Of a DNA stretch of 64,000 bases, positions 56,110 to 64,000 are shown one piece after another. The notes below the pieces were generated by a model. It was not told the origin of the DNA, made no database searches, and saw nothing but the letters and a program-made list of their open reading frames with translations. Made by a program: the position numbers and the translations under genes. Every line of letters starts with the position of its first letter. Position 1 is the first letter of the stretch. The DNA comes from Paludibacteraceae bacterium (GTDB lineage Bacteria > Bacteroidota > Bacteroidia > Bacteroidales > Paludibacteraceae), in the NCBI GenBank assembly GCA_024693065.1, contig JAILLP010000020.1:62001-126000 (forward strand). The letters run 5' to 3'.

Positions 56110-56991
56110 CTATATATAATACAAATCATCCACCTGCTGCTTCAGATACTTGCTCACCGCACGGTGCGTTGCCACACATGTGATGATGATACTGAACACG
56201 AAGATGCTTCCCAACACAACGATGTAGAGCATCGGATCGCTCGTCATTCCCTCCATGCTTGGCGGGAAATCATCTTTCAACAGATACCCTAGCCCCATCA
56301 GGTAAATCGTGGCCAATACAAACGCCACCACCGCAATGATAAGGCTCTCTAAAATATATGGACGGCGCACGAAACTTTTCGTGGCCCCCACCAACGTCAT
56401 CGTATGTATCAAGAAACGATCCGAGTGGATCAGAAGTTGTATTGTATTGCTAATCAGCACATAAGAAATCAGCAGCAAGACCGCCGCCGTGCAGATCAAC
56501 ACGGAGACCAACTTTTGGATGTTATTGCCGATACGGTCTATCATGCTCTCCTGGTAATCCACACGGTCCACACACTCGAAGAGCTGGATGGTCTTCACGA
56601 TCGGGAGGATGCTGTCGTTGTTCGCATAGACCGCATTCATGCTCACCTCAATCATATCGTTGATGCGGTCAATCTCCATATCCTTGTACTCTTCGGGATC
56701 CTCGCCGATGTCCTGGCAAAGCTCCTCGATGGCAGTCGCCTTATCGATGAACTTCTCTTTTTTGGTATAAGGTTGCGCCGCCAAATACTTCTCCAAGTTC
56801 ACACGGGCCTCCTCCGTCGTGTTCTTCTGCAAGAAAACGGTCAACGAGACACTCTCTAAAACGTAGGTAGACAACGTTTTAGACATGAAACCGACAAATA
56901 TGATACATCCTAGGAGAAAGAGTACGATCGAAATACTAATCGCCGAAGTTAACTTCGAATTGAAAAATCTATGTTTCGCTTTCTTTTTCAT
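56110..56991 (-). CDS. ftsX: cell-division protein FtsX
   Basis: A 293-residue permease-type protein with an N-terminal membrane segment after a basic start, a large extracytoplasmic domain (VSLTVFLQKNTTEEARVNLEKYLAAQPYTKKEKFIDKATAIEEL), and three C-terminal segments. It works with the ATPase FtsE, whose gene is not in the window, to control peptidoglycan hydrolysis at the septum. It is the first gene of the minus-strand operon to queA. Confidence 0.92.
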   Translation of the reverse strand: MKKKAKHRFFNSKLTSAISISIVLFLLGCIIFVGFMSKTLSTYVLESVSLTVFLQKNTTEEARVNLEKYLAAQPYTKKEKFIDKATAIEELCQDIGEDPEEYKDMEIDRINDMIEVSMNAVYANNDSILPIVKTIQLFECVDRVDYQESMIDRIGNNIQKLVSVLICTAAVLLLISYVLISNTIQLLIHSDRFLIHTMTLVGATKSFVRRPYILESLIIAVVAFVLATIYLMGLGYLLKDDFPPSMEGMTSDPMLYIVVLGSIFVFSIIITCVATHRAVSKYLKQQVDDLYYI

Positions 56992-57146
56992 CAGATACTA
57001 TACACCCAAATTTTCCGCAAAAAAAGCAACAAATAAACTCTCTTGGAAATAATTAATGTTAAAAAAGTTTAATTGCGGGCTTTTTCAGGTGCAAGGAGTC
57101 CTCGAGACACAAGGGAACGCATCAGGCGAAGGAGGGCAGAGCGGTC

Positions 57147-57611
57147 TTACTTCAGGTCCTCCACCGAAACATGCGGAGGAAGGAAGGTGGTGATATCCTT
57201 CCCATAGCGGATCAGGTCTCGTACAACGGTAGAGCTGATGAAGGAATGTTGAGGCTCCGTGAAGAGGAGCACCGTGTCGATACCCGACAGACGGCGGTTG
57301 GCGTCGGCGATGGTCTTCTCGTACTCGAAGTCCTGGATGGAGCGGATGCCCCTGAGGATGATGTCGGCGTTGACCTCCCGAGCGAAGTCGACCGTCAAGG
57401 AGTCGTAGCTCTTCACAGAGACGTGCGGCTCGTCACAAAATGCCTTAGAGATGATCTTATACCGTTGCTCAACGGAGAAGAGTGACTTCTTCGCATCATT
57501 CACACCAATGGCAATCACCACCTCGTCCACGAAATTTAAAGCTCGTTTCACGACAGAATAGTGTCCTATCGTAAATGGATCGAAACTACCAGGAAATACA
57601 GCTATTCTCAT
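57147..57611 (-). CDS. coaD: phosphopantetheine adenylyltransferase
   Basis: A 154-residue protein with [20 protein letters not shown] (T-x-G-H nucleotide-binding motif), [12 protein letters not shown] and the C-terminal [13 protein letters not shown]. It makes dephospho-CoA in coenzyme A synthesis. Length and motifs are complete. A TACCTTTG box lies 15 bases before the start on the minus strand. Confidence 0.96.
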   Translation of the reverse strand: MRIAVFPGSFDPFTIGHYSVVKRALNFVDEVVIAIGVNDAKKSLFSVEQRYKIISKAFCDEPHVSVKSYDSLTVDFAREVNADIILRGIRSIQDFEYEKTIADANRRLSGIDTVLLFTEPQHSFISSTVVRDLIRYGKDITTFLPPHVSVEDLK

Positions 57612-57625
57612 CTTCTTTTTTTTTG

Positions 57626-57633
57626 CAAAGGTA
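57626..57633 (-). promoter_or_regulatory. -7 box of coaD promoter
   Basis: TACCTTTG on the minus strand, giving a leader of under 20 bases. Confidence 0.6.
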
Positions 57634-57697
57634 CAAATAATATGTTAAAAAACATACAATCAGGAAGAAACATCATATTTAGTGACATGACATTTAC

Positions 57698-57723
57698 AAT
57701 TTTACGATTTACGATTTACTATT
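57698..57723 (-). repeat. AGTAAATCGTAAATCGTAAAA repeat
   Basis: The minus strand reads TAGTAAATCGTAAATCGTAAAA, a relative of the repeats at 33124-33199. It lies in the gap between coaD and hemW, which holds nothing else. Confidence 0.6.
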
Positions 57724-57801
57724 CCATAGATATGGAAAAGTTGATCGTATGCTGACAGATTATGGGCAACGTCTATGATTCTCATTGATAACATTTAACA
57801 T

Positions 57802-58932
57802 TTAATCATTTACCATCATCATCTCCTCCATCACCGCATCCGAGACGAAAAGTCCCTGTTCGGTCAGGAAGAGACGGTCCGACGTGCGACAAAGCAGTCC
57901 ACGTTCTAAGAATGGCTGTGCCTGCCTCATGCAATAGGAGACATAAGGTTCACCGAACCGTTCCGAAAGGTGTTTCAAGTCCATTCCAACAATGGTGCGC
58001 AACGAAGTGATGACATAGTCGTTGTAGGAGGAGGTTTCATCCAGCACCTCCAATTCATAGTAAGGTTCTCCCGAGCGAATGGCTTCGATGTAGCGGCGCG
58101 TGTTGGAGATATTCCACCGTCTATCCTTGCCGTCGAACGAATGGGCGGCCGGACCCGCACCCAAATAAGGCGTGCCGTCCCAATAAGAGGAGTTGTGCCG
58201 CGCATGACATCCCGTCCGGGCGAAATTGGAGATCTCATACTGCTGGATACCAGCCTCTTGCAGCATGGAGCGAAGCAGATGGAACATCTCGACGCTCAGT
58301 TCCTCGTCCACCTCACTCACCTCACCCTTCTGCAACATCCTGTAGATCTTCGTCCCCTCCTCGTATGTCAGGTGGTAGGCGGAGATGTGCGGGACATCCA
58401 GTTCGATAGCTTGGCGCAGGTTATCCTCCCAAGCGGAGAGGGTCTGGTTCGGCAACCCGTAGATAAGGTCGATGCTGATGTTCGTGAAGCCGTGCGACTG
58501 GCAACGGCGCACCGCCGCCTTCGCCTCCGCCGCCGTATGCCTGCGGTTCAAGAGGGTAAGGTCATCGTCGTGGAAGCTTTGTATACCAATGCTCAAGCGG
58601 TTAATGGGGAAACGTTTCAGCGACGTCAGGAAATCATCGGAAAGGTCGTCCGGGTTTGCCTCCAGCGTCACCTCCTCGAAGGCACAAGGGTAATTCGCCT
58701 CCACGGCAGAGAAGATCTTGGACAACTCGTCCGGGCGCAAGAGCGAAGGCGTACCGCCCCCGAAGTAGAGCGTCTTGACAGTCGCCCCCCGCAGGTAGTC
58801 CCGACGCTCGGTCAACTCCGCACAGATAGCCTCGACCAGTTCGGAGCGGTTGCCGTCGAACGTGGAGGAGTAGAAGTCGCAATAGACGCAACGACTCCTG
58901 CAGAGCGGAATATGGATGTAGATGCCTGCCAT
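57802..58932 (-). CDS. hemW: radical SAM coproporphyrinogen-III-oxidase-like / heme chaperone HemW
   Basis: Start taken at the ATG at 58932 (MAGIYIHIPLCRSRCVYCDFYSS), which gives 376 residues; the open frame extends 32 codons further without support. The radical SAM motif C-x3-C-x2-C is in CRSRCVYC, with FGGGTPSLL, NPDDLSDDFL and SIGIQSFHDDDL after it. HemW inserts heme into respiratory proteins. A TATCTTTG on the minus strand ends only four bases before the ATG (58944-58937), so the mRNA may be almost leaderless. Confidence 0.93.
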   Translation of the reverse strand: MAGIYIHIPLCRSRCVYCDFYSSTFDGNRSELVEAICAELTERRDYLRGATVKTLYFGGGTPSLLRPDELSKIFSAVEANYPCAFEEVTLEANPDDLSDDFLTSLKRFPINRLSIGIQSFHDDDLTLLNRRHTAAEAKAAVRRCQSHGFTNISIDLIYGLPNQTLSAWEDNLRQAIELDVPHISAYHLTYEEGTKIYRMLQKGEVSEVDEELSVEMFHLLRSMLQEAGIQQYEISNFARTGCHARHNSSYWDGTPYLGAGPAAHSFDGKDRRWNISNTRRYIEAIRSGEPYYELEVLDETSSYNDYVITSLRTIVGMDLKHLSERFGEPYVSYCMRQAQPFLERGLLCRTSDRLFLTEQGLFVSDAVMEEMMMVND

Positions 58933-59040
58933 GGCGCAAAGATAGTAAAAATAGGGGCCAGGAGGGTCGACCCCCAAAAAGCAATCATAGACATCGACAC
59001 AAACAGCAAAAACATTACCTCCTGACAATCAAGTACAAAT

Positions 59041-59121
59041 ACACTTTTCGGGACGACAATAACATTTTTTAACACACTTTTCGGGACGACAAACAATTCA
59101 AACCATACACTTTTCGGGACG
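59041..59121 (-). repeat. three-unit array, 33-base period, third occurrence
   Basis: Units ACACTTTTCGGGACGA(C) at 59041-59057, 59074-59090 and 59107-59121; reversed they read TCGTCCCGAAAAGTGT, a relative of TCGCCCGAAAAAGTGT in the arrays around the DUF4143 gene. The period is again exactly 33. No ATPase gene is near; the array lies between hemW and the yraN promoter. Confidence 0.88.
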
Positions 59122-59136
59122 AATACCCATTACCCC

Positions 59137-59168
59137 TTTGGCGAAACTGAAAATTTTCCATAACTTTG
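59137..59168 (+). promoter_or_regulatory. promoter of yraN-sufS-sufE
   Basis: TTTG (59137-59140), exactly 20 bases, TAACTTTG (59161-59168). The last array unit ends 15 bases before the -33 box, a position typical of an operator or activator site. Confidence 0.82.
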
Positions 59169-59210
59169 CATCACATTCAATTAATTATTAACCTGTTTAT
59201 TTGTGAAATC

Positions 59211-59573
59211 ATGGCAGAACATAATGACTTAGGCCTATTAGGCGAAGAAAAAGCAGTGGAATACCTTTCGGCGAAAGGGTACAAGATCAGGCATCGCAAC
59301 TGGCGAAGCGGCAAGCTGGAACTGGACATCGTGGCGGAAAAGGATGGCACCCTGGTGGTCGTGGAGGTGCGGACCAGACGGGACAACTTCCTCCTCGCTC
59401 CAGCGGAGACGGTGAACAGGACGAAGATGCGCAACACCATCTCGGCGGCGGAAGCCTACATCTTCAAGTTCAACATCATGATGCCTACCCAATTCGACAT
59501 CCTCTCCGTCGTCGTCGGCGCCCAAAACAGTTCCTTCAGAATCGAGCATATCGAAGACGCATTTTTACCATAA
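59211..59573 (+). CDS. yraN: YraN/UPF0102 family protein
   Basis: Start taken at the ATG at 59211 (MAEHNDLGLLGEEKAVEYL), giving 120 residues; the open frame extends further up through the promoter. The family pattern GEEKAVEYLSAKGYKIRHRNWRSGKLELDIVAEKDGTLVVVEVRTR shows an endonuclease-like fold with E, D and E-x-R residues. A role in recombination or repair has been proposed for the family. It is the first gene of a run with sufS and sufE. Confidence 0.92.
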   Translation: MAEHNDLGLLGEEKAVEYLSAKGYKIRHRNWRSGKLELDIVAEKDGTLVVVEVRTRRDNFLLAPAETVNRTKMRNTISAAEAYIFKFNIMMPTQFDILSVVVGAQNSSFRIEHIEDAFLP

Positions 59574-59634
59574 GGAGATGTTGGATTGGCACTTTTTTAA
59601 TACATTCGCGCAAAAATATGAAAACGATAGCAAG

Positions 59635-60861
59635 ATGAGTATCAACATAGAAAAAATCAGGGAAGATTTCCCTATTCTGAAGAAAGAGATATACGGCAAA
59701 CCGCTTGTCTACATGGACAATGCGGCGACGACCCAAAAACCGCTCTGCGTGGTGGAGAAGATCAGCGAGAACTATCTGAACCACAACGCGAACATCCATC
59801 GCGGCGTGCATTTCCTGAGCCAGGAGGCGACAGAAGCCCACGAAGCGGCCCGCGAAACCGTGAGGAAGTTTATCAACGCGAAATATGCCCGCGAGATCAT
59901 CTTCACCCGCGGCACGACCGAAGCCATCAACCTGGTGGTCTCCTCCTTCTGCAGAAGCCAATGCAAGGACGGTGACGAGGTCATCATCACGCAGATGGAG
60001 CACCACTCCAACATTGTCCCTTGGCAACTGCAGCAACAAGATCGGGACATCCGCTTGAAGGTCATCCCTTTCGATGCGGACGGTGTGCTGCAAGTGGACC
60101 AGCTGGACAAACTCATCACGGAAAAGACAAAATTCATATCCGTGACGCACGTCTCCAACGCACTCGGAACGGTGAACCCTGTGAGGAAAATCATACGGAA
60201 AGCGCACGCACACGGCATCCCCGTGCTGGTGGACGGCGCACAATCGGTGCCGCACATGCCGATCGACGTGCAGGAGCTCGATGCGGACTTCTACGTCTTC
60301 TCCGGGCATAAGATCTACGGACCGACAGGCATCGGCGTGCTCTACGGCAAGGAGGCTTGGCTCGACAAGCTACCACCCTACCAAGGCGGTGGCGAGATGA
60401 TCAAGAAAGTGACCTTCGAGAAGACCACCTTCAACGAGCTGCCATTCAAATTCGAGGCCGGCACACCCGACTACATCGGCTCCACAGCCTTGGCGGCAGC
60501 GTTGAACTACGTCAGCCAAATAGGCATGACGAACATCGCGGAGCATGAGCAGCAGCTGGTCAGATACGCCAAGGAGAAGCTGAGCGGAATCGAGCACATA
60601 CGATTCATAGGCAATGCAAAGGAGCGGAGCGGACTCATCTCGTTCCTCGTCGGCGATATCCACCCGTACGACCTTGGCTCCATCCTCGACAAACTCGGCA
60701 TCGCGGTGCGCACCGGCCATCACTGTGCGGAGCCCGTCATGACAGCGTTCGGCATCGAGGGAACCGTGCGGGCATCCTTCGGACTCTATAACACCGAAGC
60801 GGAAATCGACACCCTCGTGGCAGGCGTGGAACGTGCCGCGAAAATGTTCGGAAGAAGATAA
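59635..60861 (+). CDS. sufS: cysteine desulfurase SufS
   Basis: Start taken at the ATG at 59635 (MSINIEKIREDFPILKKEI); an ATG at 59578 would add 19 residues. The 408-residue PLP enzyme has DNAATTQKP, HRGVHFLSQEAT, the cofactor lysine in FSGHKIYGPTG, and RTGHHCAEPVM with the active cysteine. It takes sulfur from cysteine for Fe-S cluster assembly. Its natural partner SufE follows 21 bases later. Confidence 0.96.
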   Translation: MSINIEKIREDFPILKKEIYGKPLVYMDNAATTQKPLCVVEKISENYLNHNANIHRGVHFLSQEATEAHEAARETVRKFINAKYAREIIFTRGTTEAINLVVSSFCRSQCKDGDEVIITQMEHHSNIVPWQLQQQDRDIRLKVIPFDADGVLQVDQLDKLITEKTKFISVTHVSNALGTVNPVRKIIRKAHAHGIPVLVDGAQSVPHMPIDVQELDADFYVFSGHKIYGPTGIGVLYGKEAWLDKLPPYQGGGEMIKKVTFEKTTFNELPFKFEAGTPDYIGSTALAAALNYVSQIGMTNIAEHEQQLVRYAKEKLSGIEHIRFIGNAKERSGLISFLVGDIHPYDLGSILDKLGIAVRTGHHCAEPVMTAFGIEGTVRASFGLYNTEAEIDTLVAGVERAAKMFGRR

Positions 60862-60882
60862 AGAAGACTAAAAACATACACC

Positions 60883-61311
60883 ATGACAATAGCGGAAAAA
60901 CAAGAAGAGATCATCTCGGAGTTCGAATTCCTCGACGATTGGTTGGACAAGTACCAGCAGATCATCGACAAGGGCATGTCTAACCCAGGCATCGACCCGC
61001 AATACAAAACGGACGAGTACCTCATCGAGGGATGTCAGAGCAAGGTGTGGGTCTATGCGGAATACAAGGACGGACTGGTCTACTACCAAGGCGAAAGCAA
61101 CACCGACATCGCCGGGGGCATCGTCGCCATGCTGGTCGAAGTGATGTCCGGGCACACCCCAGACGAGATCCTGGAAACCGACCTCTACTTCATCGACAAG
61201 ATAGGGTTGAAAGAGCACCTTTCCCCCACCCGATCCAACGGAATGCTCGCCATGGTGAAGCAGATGAGGATGTACGCATTGGCCTTCAAATCGAAGAGAT
61301 GCGAGGATTGA
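60883..61311 (+). CDS. sufE: SufE family sulfur acceptor
   Basis: A 142-residue SufE-fold protein (IISEFEFLDDWLDKYQQIIDKG, then YLIEGCQSKVWVYAEYKDG, with the acceptor cysteine in EGCQS, and GGIVAMLVEVMSG). It accepts persulfide from SufS and passes it to the scaffold. Other suf genes (sufB, C, D) are not in the window. Confidence 0.95.
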   Translation: MTIAEKQEEIISEFEFLDDWLDKYQQIIDKGMSNPGIDPQYKTDEYLIEGCQSKVWVYAEYKDGLVYYQGESNTDIAGGIVAMLVEVMSGHTPDEILETDLYFIDKIGLKEHLSPTRSNGMLAMVKQMRMYALAFKSKRCED

Positions 61312-61476
61312 GGAACTTTTCGACCGGTTCCACACTAGAAAAATAGGGTCAAATCCGCTTTCAAGACATTTGTCATTTCACATTTTGTTAATAACTCAGT
61401 TCCTAAAAATTTCATATCTCCACCGCAGATGACTATATTAGCGGGAACGAATATGAACTAACAAAACGCCAAAACA

Positions 61477-61812
61477 ATGGAAAAGGAACTAGAGCCTATT
61501 ACAAGGAAAAGCGCGGCAGACATCGCTAGGGAAATCGATCGGTTGTTGGCAGACATGAAGCAGAAATTCAACATCCTGCAGTTTGAGCAAAAACAGATCC
61601 AACCCCTCACCAATGACATCGCGAACGTCAGTCCATCAGACTGTGACTCTCCTGAAACCATGGTCGTAACGAAAGACTTGGTATGCAGACTCACCCAAGC
61701 GGACAAGACCCTCAAAGAGGCCTTCTACATGATTCAAGACGCCCTATCCTCCATCGCGACAGGTTGCAAGAACTACAAAGGGAACGACCAATTGCAAAAG
61801 AAGGTAGGATAG
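61477..61812 (+). CDS. small helical protein of unknown function
   Basis: A 111-residue protein, all-helical by sequence (DIAREIDRLLADMKQKFNILQFEQKQIQPL, then LVCRLTQADKTLKEAFYMIQDALSSI), with three cysteines and no signal peptide. It follows sufE after 165 bases and ends before a strong terminator, so it may be on its own transcript. I do not recognise the family. Confidence 0.7.
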   Translation: MEKELEPITRKSAADIAREIDRLLADMKQKFNILQFEQKQIQPLTNDIANVSPSDCDSPETMVVTKDLVCRLTQADKTLKEAFYMIQDALSSIATGCKNYKGNDQLQKKVG

Positions 61813-61865
61813 TGGAATCCGCAGGGGAAAGAAAACACCAAGGAATTATTTATTAACTTAACAAG

Positions 61866-61896
61866 AAAGCGATGGCAAAACCGTCGCTTTTTTTTT
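61866..61896 (+). terminator. terminator after small helical gene
   Basis: AAAGCGATGG / CCGTCGCTTT stem (one G-T pair) with CAAAA loop and a run of T's. Confidence 0.87.
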
Positions 61897-62009
61897 GAGC
61901 CATCCGCCCCCGCACATGGGAAGGGAAGAACTCAATTGACAATAACTAAGAAATACAAGACGGTATCGAATTCGCACATGAGATTTTTCTGCATCCGAAT
62001 TGTTTTCTG

Positions 62010-62017
62010 TACATTTG
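62010..62017 (+). promoter_or_regulatory. -7 box of GLUG protein gene
   Basis: TACATTTG, about 85 bases before the start codon. Confidence 0.5.
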
Positions 62018-62102
62018 GCGAATTAATTGCCCTTCAGCAATAAATGGAATACAAGGTTTTCACATCAACCGAATTATTCACAAAATTCGGAACAAATCAG
62101 GA

Positions 62103-64000
62103 ATGAATATGAAACATGTATACACGATTCTATGGATGTCTTTGATAAACACCTGCCTCTCCTTTGCCATGAACGGAACGGGCACGAAAGAGGATCCCTA
62201 CCAGATTGGCACAGCGGACGAACTGTATGAGTTCGCATCCATCACCAACGGCACACATGAAAGCATCGAGGGGAACACAGCCGCATGCGCATTCCTATCG
62301 AACGACATTGTCATCAACGAGAATGTCCTGGACAGTGTAGGGGAAATAAGAGAAGGCACATTCAGAGAGTGGACCCCCATCGTGACATTCCAAGGTGTAT
62401 TTGATGGGAAGAAGCATACAATCAACGGGTTATACATAAAAGGAAACGACAAATCCGCATTCATCAAAGATTTGGCCAATGGGGAAGTGAAAAATTTAGG
62501 TTTTAAAGATTCCTATTTAAGTTCACCGATGGGGAGATGCGGTGGCATTTGCGCACAATCCTGGGGAGTATCATCAATCCGGAACTGCTACTATATTGGA
62601 TCAATCAATTGCACGGGGGAAGAAGTAGGAGGAATCTGCTCCTCCCTCAACAACGGTGGGGTTATAACCAACTGCTTCAGCATTTGTCGGACAAAAGGAA
62701 AGAATAAGACAAATGGCATCTGTCCAATTAACCAGAACTCAAAAATCACAGATTGTTACACCATAACCTTCACAGAGCCAGATGATTCGGAAGGGAAGCA
62801 TTCCTTCGAGAGCGGAGAAGTGACATATCTCCTGCAAAAAGGACAGGAAGAGCACATCTGGGGACAAAAGATCGGGAAGGACACTCACCCTGTTTTCGGA
62901 GGAGACTCAGTATACCCCACGAAGTGTCCAAAATATTTTTCGAACGACCCCCAAGCCACATCGCTTGACGAACATTCCGCCCACGCATTTGACAACTGCA
63001 TATGCGTCCATTGCGGCTATCGCGACACCACCTGTATTTGTTCGCATGAGGTAAAGGACTGCAAATGCATCTATTGCGGGGAGGAAATACACGAATTTGA
63101 CAACTGTTATTGCGTGCACTGCGAAAAAAGGGATTTAACATGTACCAACCATAAACATCAATATGAAAATTGTCGTTGTGCATGCGGGGAACGAGACACG
63201 ATAGGAGAATGCTATTTCGACATCTATACAATGGATGACCTCTATGAATTTGCTAGCAAGGTAAATGGAGGAGACATTTGGCTGAACGCAAGACTACATG
63301 ACGACATCGTCATCAACGAGAATGTTCTGGATAGTGCGGGGAACATAAAAGAAGGCTCATTCGAAAAATGGACATCCATCAAGGCTTACAAAGGCTCATT
63401 TGACGGCATGGGGCATACAATCCAGGGAATATATATCAAAGCAGACACTACCGATTACTGCGGGTTGTTCACCCTTGTCGAGGAAGAGGGTGAAGTGAAA
63501 AATCTGGGGATCAAAGACTCCCGTCTCGCAGGAAGATATTACAACGGATTTATCGCAGGACATAACAAAGGGATTGTTACCAACTGTCAAAACGAAGGAA
63601 CGATTGATTATTCCCACGATTACTCCGGTGGAATTGTAGGTCTTAACGAAGGAAAGATTTCATCATGCAGCAATTATGGAAACATGACGGCGGAAGGTGG
63701 CATCTGTGGCATGAACGATGGCGGAACGATAGAAAACTGCACAAATTACGGTAATGTATCCACTGGCTACAACTTCGCCGGTATATGTGGCACGCAGAAG
63801 GATGGCGTCATAAGCGCATGTGTTAACCTCGGTGAAATCGGACTGGATAACAAGGGTACTAGGTATGCTGGCATTTGCGGAGAACTAAAGGATGGTTCCA
63901 TCGTCAATTGCCTCAATACAGGCATCATTAATCCACAAGTATCCCCAGCGCGGGCGGGAATATGCGCAGAACAAAGCGGCGGAGAAATACGAGCCTGCTT
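62103..64000 (+). CDS. secreted GLUG/beta-helix repeat protein with Cys-rich blocks (3' end outside window)
   Basis: The frame opens at the ATG at 62103 (or 62109, MKHVYTILWMSLINTCLSFA) with a signal peptide and stays open to the window end, about 630 residues. Two similar beta-helix modules are seen: residues about 20-250, and again from about 375, each starting with YxFAS and DDIVINENVLDS and holding GLUG-type units (KNLGFKDSYL, GGICAQ, TNC). Between them (about 295-365) are four Cys-rich blocks with the pattern H-x-[FY]-[DE]-N-C-x-C-x2-C-G-x2-R-D. After 63500 come many short GGICG/NC-x-N-x-G repeats. It is probably an exported, surface-exposed adhesin-like protein. The C terminus, and thus the anchoring mode, is not visible. 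Confidence 0.82.
   Translation, partial: MNMKHVYTILWMSLINTCLSFAMNGTGTKEDPYQIGTADELYEFASITNGTHESIEGNTAACAFLSNDIVINENVLDSVGEIREGTFREWTPIVTFQGVFDGKKHTINGLYIKGNDKSAFIKDLANGEVKNLGFKDSYLSSPMGRCGGICAQSWGVSSIRNCYYIGSINCTGEEVGGICSSLNNGGVITNCFSICRTKGKNKTNGICPINQNSKITDCYTITFTEPDDSEGKHSFESGEVTYLLQKGQEEHIWGQKIGKDTHPVFGGDSVYPTKCPKYFSNDPQATSLDEHSAHAFDNCICVHCGYRDTTCICSHEVKDCKCIYCGEEIHEFDNCYCVHCEKRDLTCTNHKHQYENCRCACGERDTIGECYFDIYTMDDLYEFASKVNGGDIWLNARLHDDIVINENVLDSAGNIKEGSFEKWTSIKAYKGSFDGMGHTIQGIYIKADTTDYCGLFTLVEEEGEVKNLGIKDSRLAGRYYNGFIAGHNKGIVTNCQNEGTIDYSHDYSGGIVGLNEGKISSCSNYGNMTAEGGICGMNDGGTIENCTNYGNVSTGYNFAGICGTQKDGVISACVNLGEIGLDNKGTRYAGICGELKDGSIVNCLNTGIINPQVSPARAGICAEQSGGEIRAC

Overview
The window reads as chromosomal DNA of a Bacteroidetes bacterium, most likely of the order Bacteroidales. 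Promoters follow the Bacteroidetes pattern (TTTG, about 20 bases, TAnnTTTG), Shine-Dalgarno sequences are rare, and the window encodes BspA-type leucine-rich repeats, proteins ending in type IX secretion (T9SS) tails, the ftsX-DUF3098-uppP-truB-queA gene order, and many DUF1016, DUF4143, DUF3990 and MNT/HEPN genes. I cannot name the genus. A GTP-type PEP carboxykinase and a pair of nitrogenase-like genes point to an anaerobic gut or rumen type of lifestyle, but that is inference.

Layout. 1-1950: the end of a nitrogenase-like alpha subunit and a complete beta-like subunit, followed by a terminator. 2.0-9.8 kb: an accessory island with a DUF1016 nuclease gene between two copies of a short repeat, a three-gene operon (SMC/OLD-type ATPase, TOPRIM protein, DUF262 protein) that looks like an anti-phage system, a remnant of an S24-like domain, a DUF4143 ATPase gene between two repeat arrays with exact 33-base periodicity, and the debris of an MNT-HEPN toxin pair. 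9.8-14.3 kb: metabolic genes patB-like, cysK and pckG. 14.3-21.3 kb: a second accessory stretch with an orphan MNT antitoxin-like gene, a structured RNA candidate, an HTH gene, a membrane protein, a UDG-like protein, two more DUF1016 genes and a decayed zeta-toxin gene. 21.3-29 kb: secreted and surface proteins. 29-33 kb: a DUF3791/DUF3990 module, pnp, and hicBA. 33.3-49.6 kb: metG mixed with secreted, lipoprotein, beta-propeller, radical-SAM, esterase and SGNH hydrolase genes, plus a second copy of the structured RNA. 49.7-57.6 kb: a housekeeping run on the minus strand (coaD, ftsX, DUF3098, uppP, truB, queA, ileS). 57.8-61.8 kb: hemW, then yraN-sufS-sufE and a small gene. 62.1 kb to the end: an open-ended secreted GLUG-repeat protein with Cys-rich blocks.

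How the parts work together. The sulfur genes (C-S lyase, cysteine synthase, SufS/SufE) and the nitrogenase-like pair all concern sulfur or Fe-S chemistry but are not in one operon. The two accessory stretches carry defence and toxin-antitoxin genes, with several broken modules of the same kinds, which is what a recombination hotspot looks like. The most promising unexplained items are the ATPase-TOPRIM-DUF262 operon, the two-copy structured RNA with covarying stems, the 3 x 33-base arrays (two around the DUF4143 gene and one just upstream of the yraN promoter), and palindromes that sit at the same place inside the coding region of all three DUF1016 genes.
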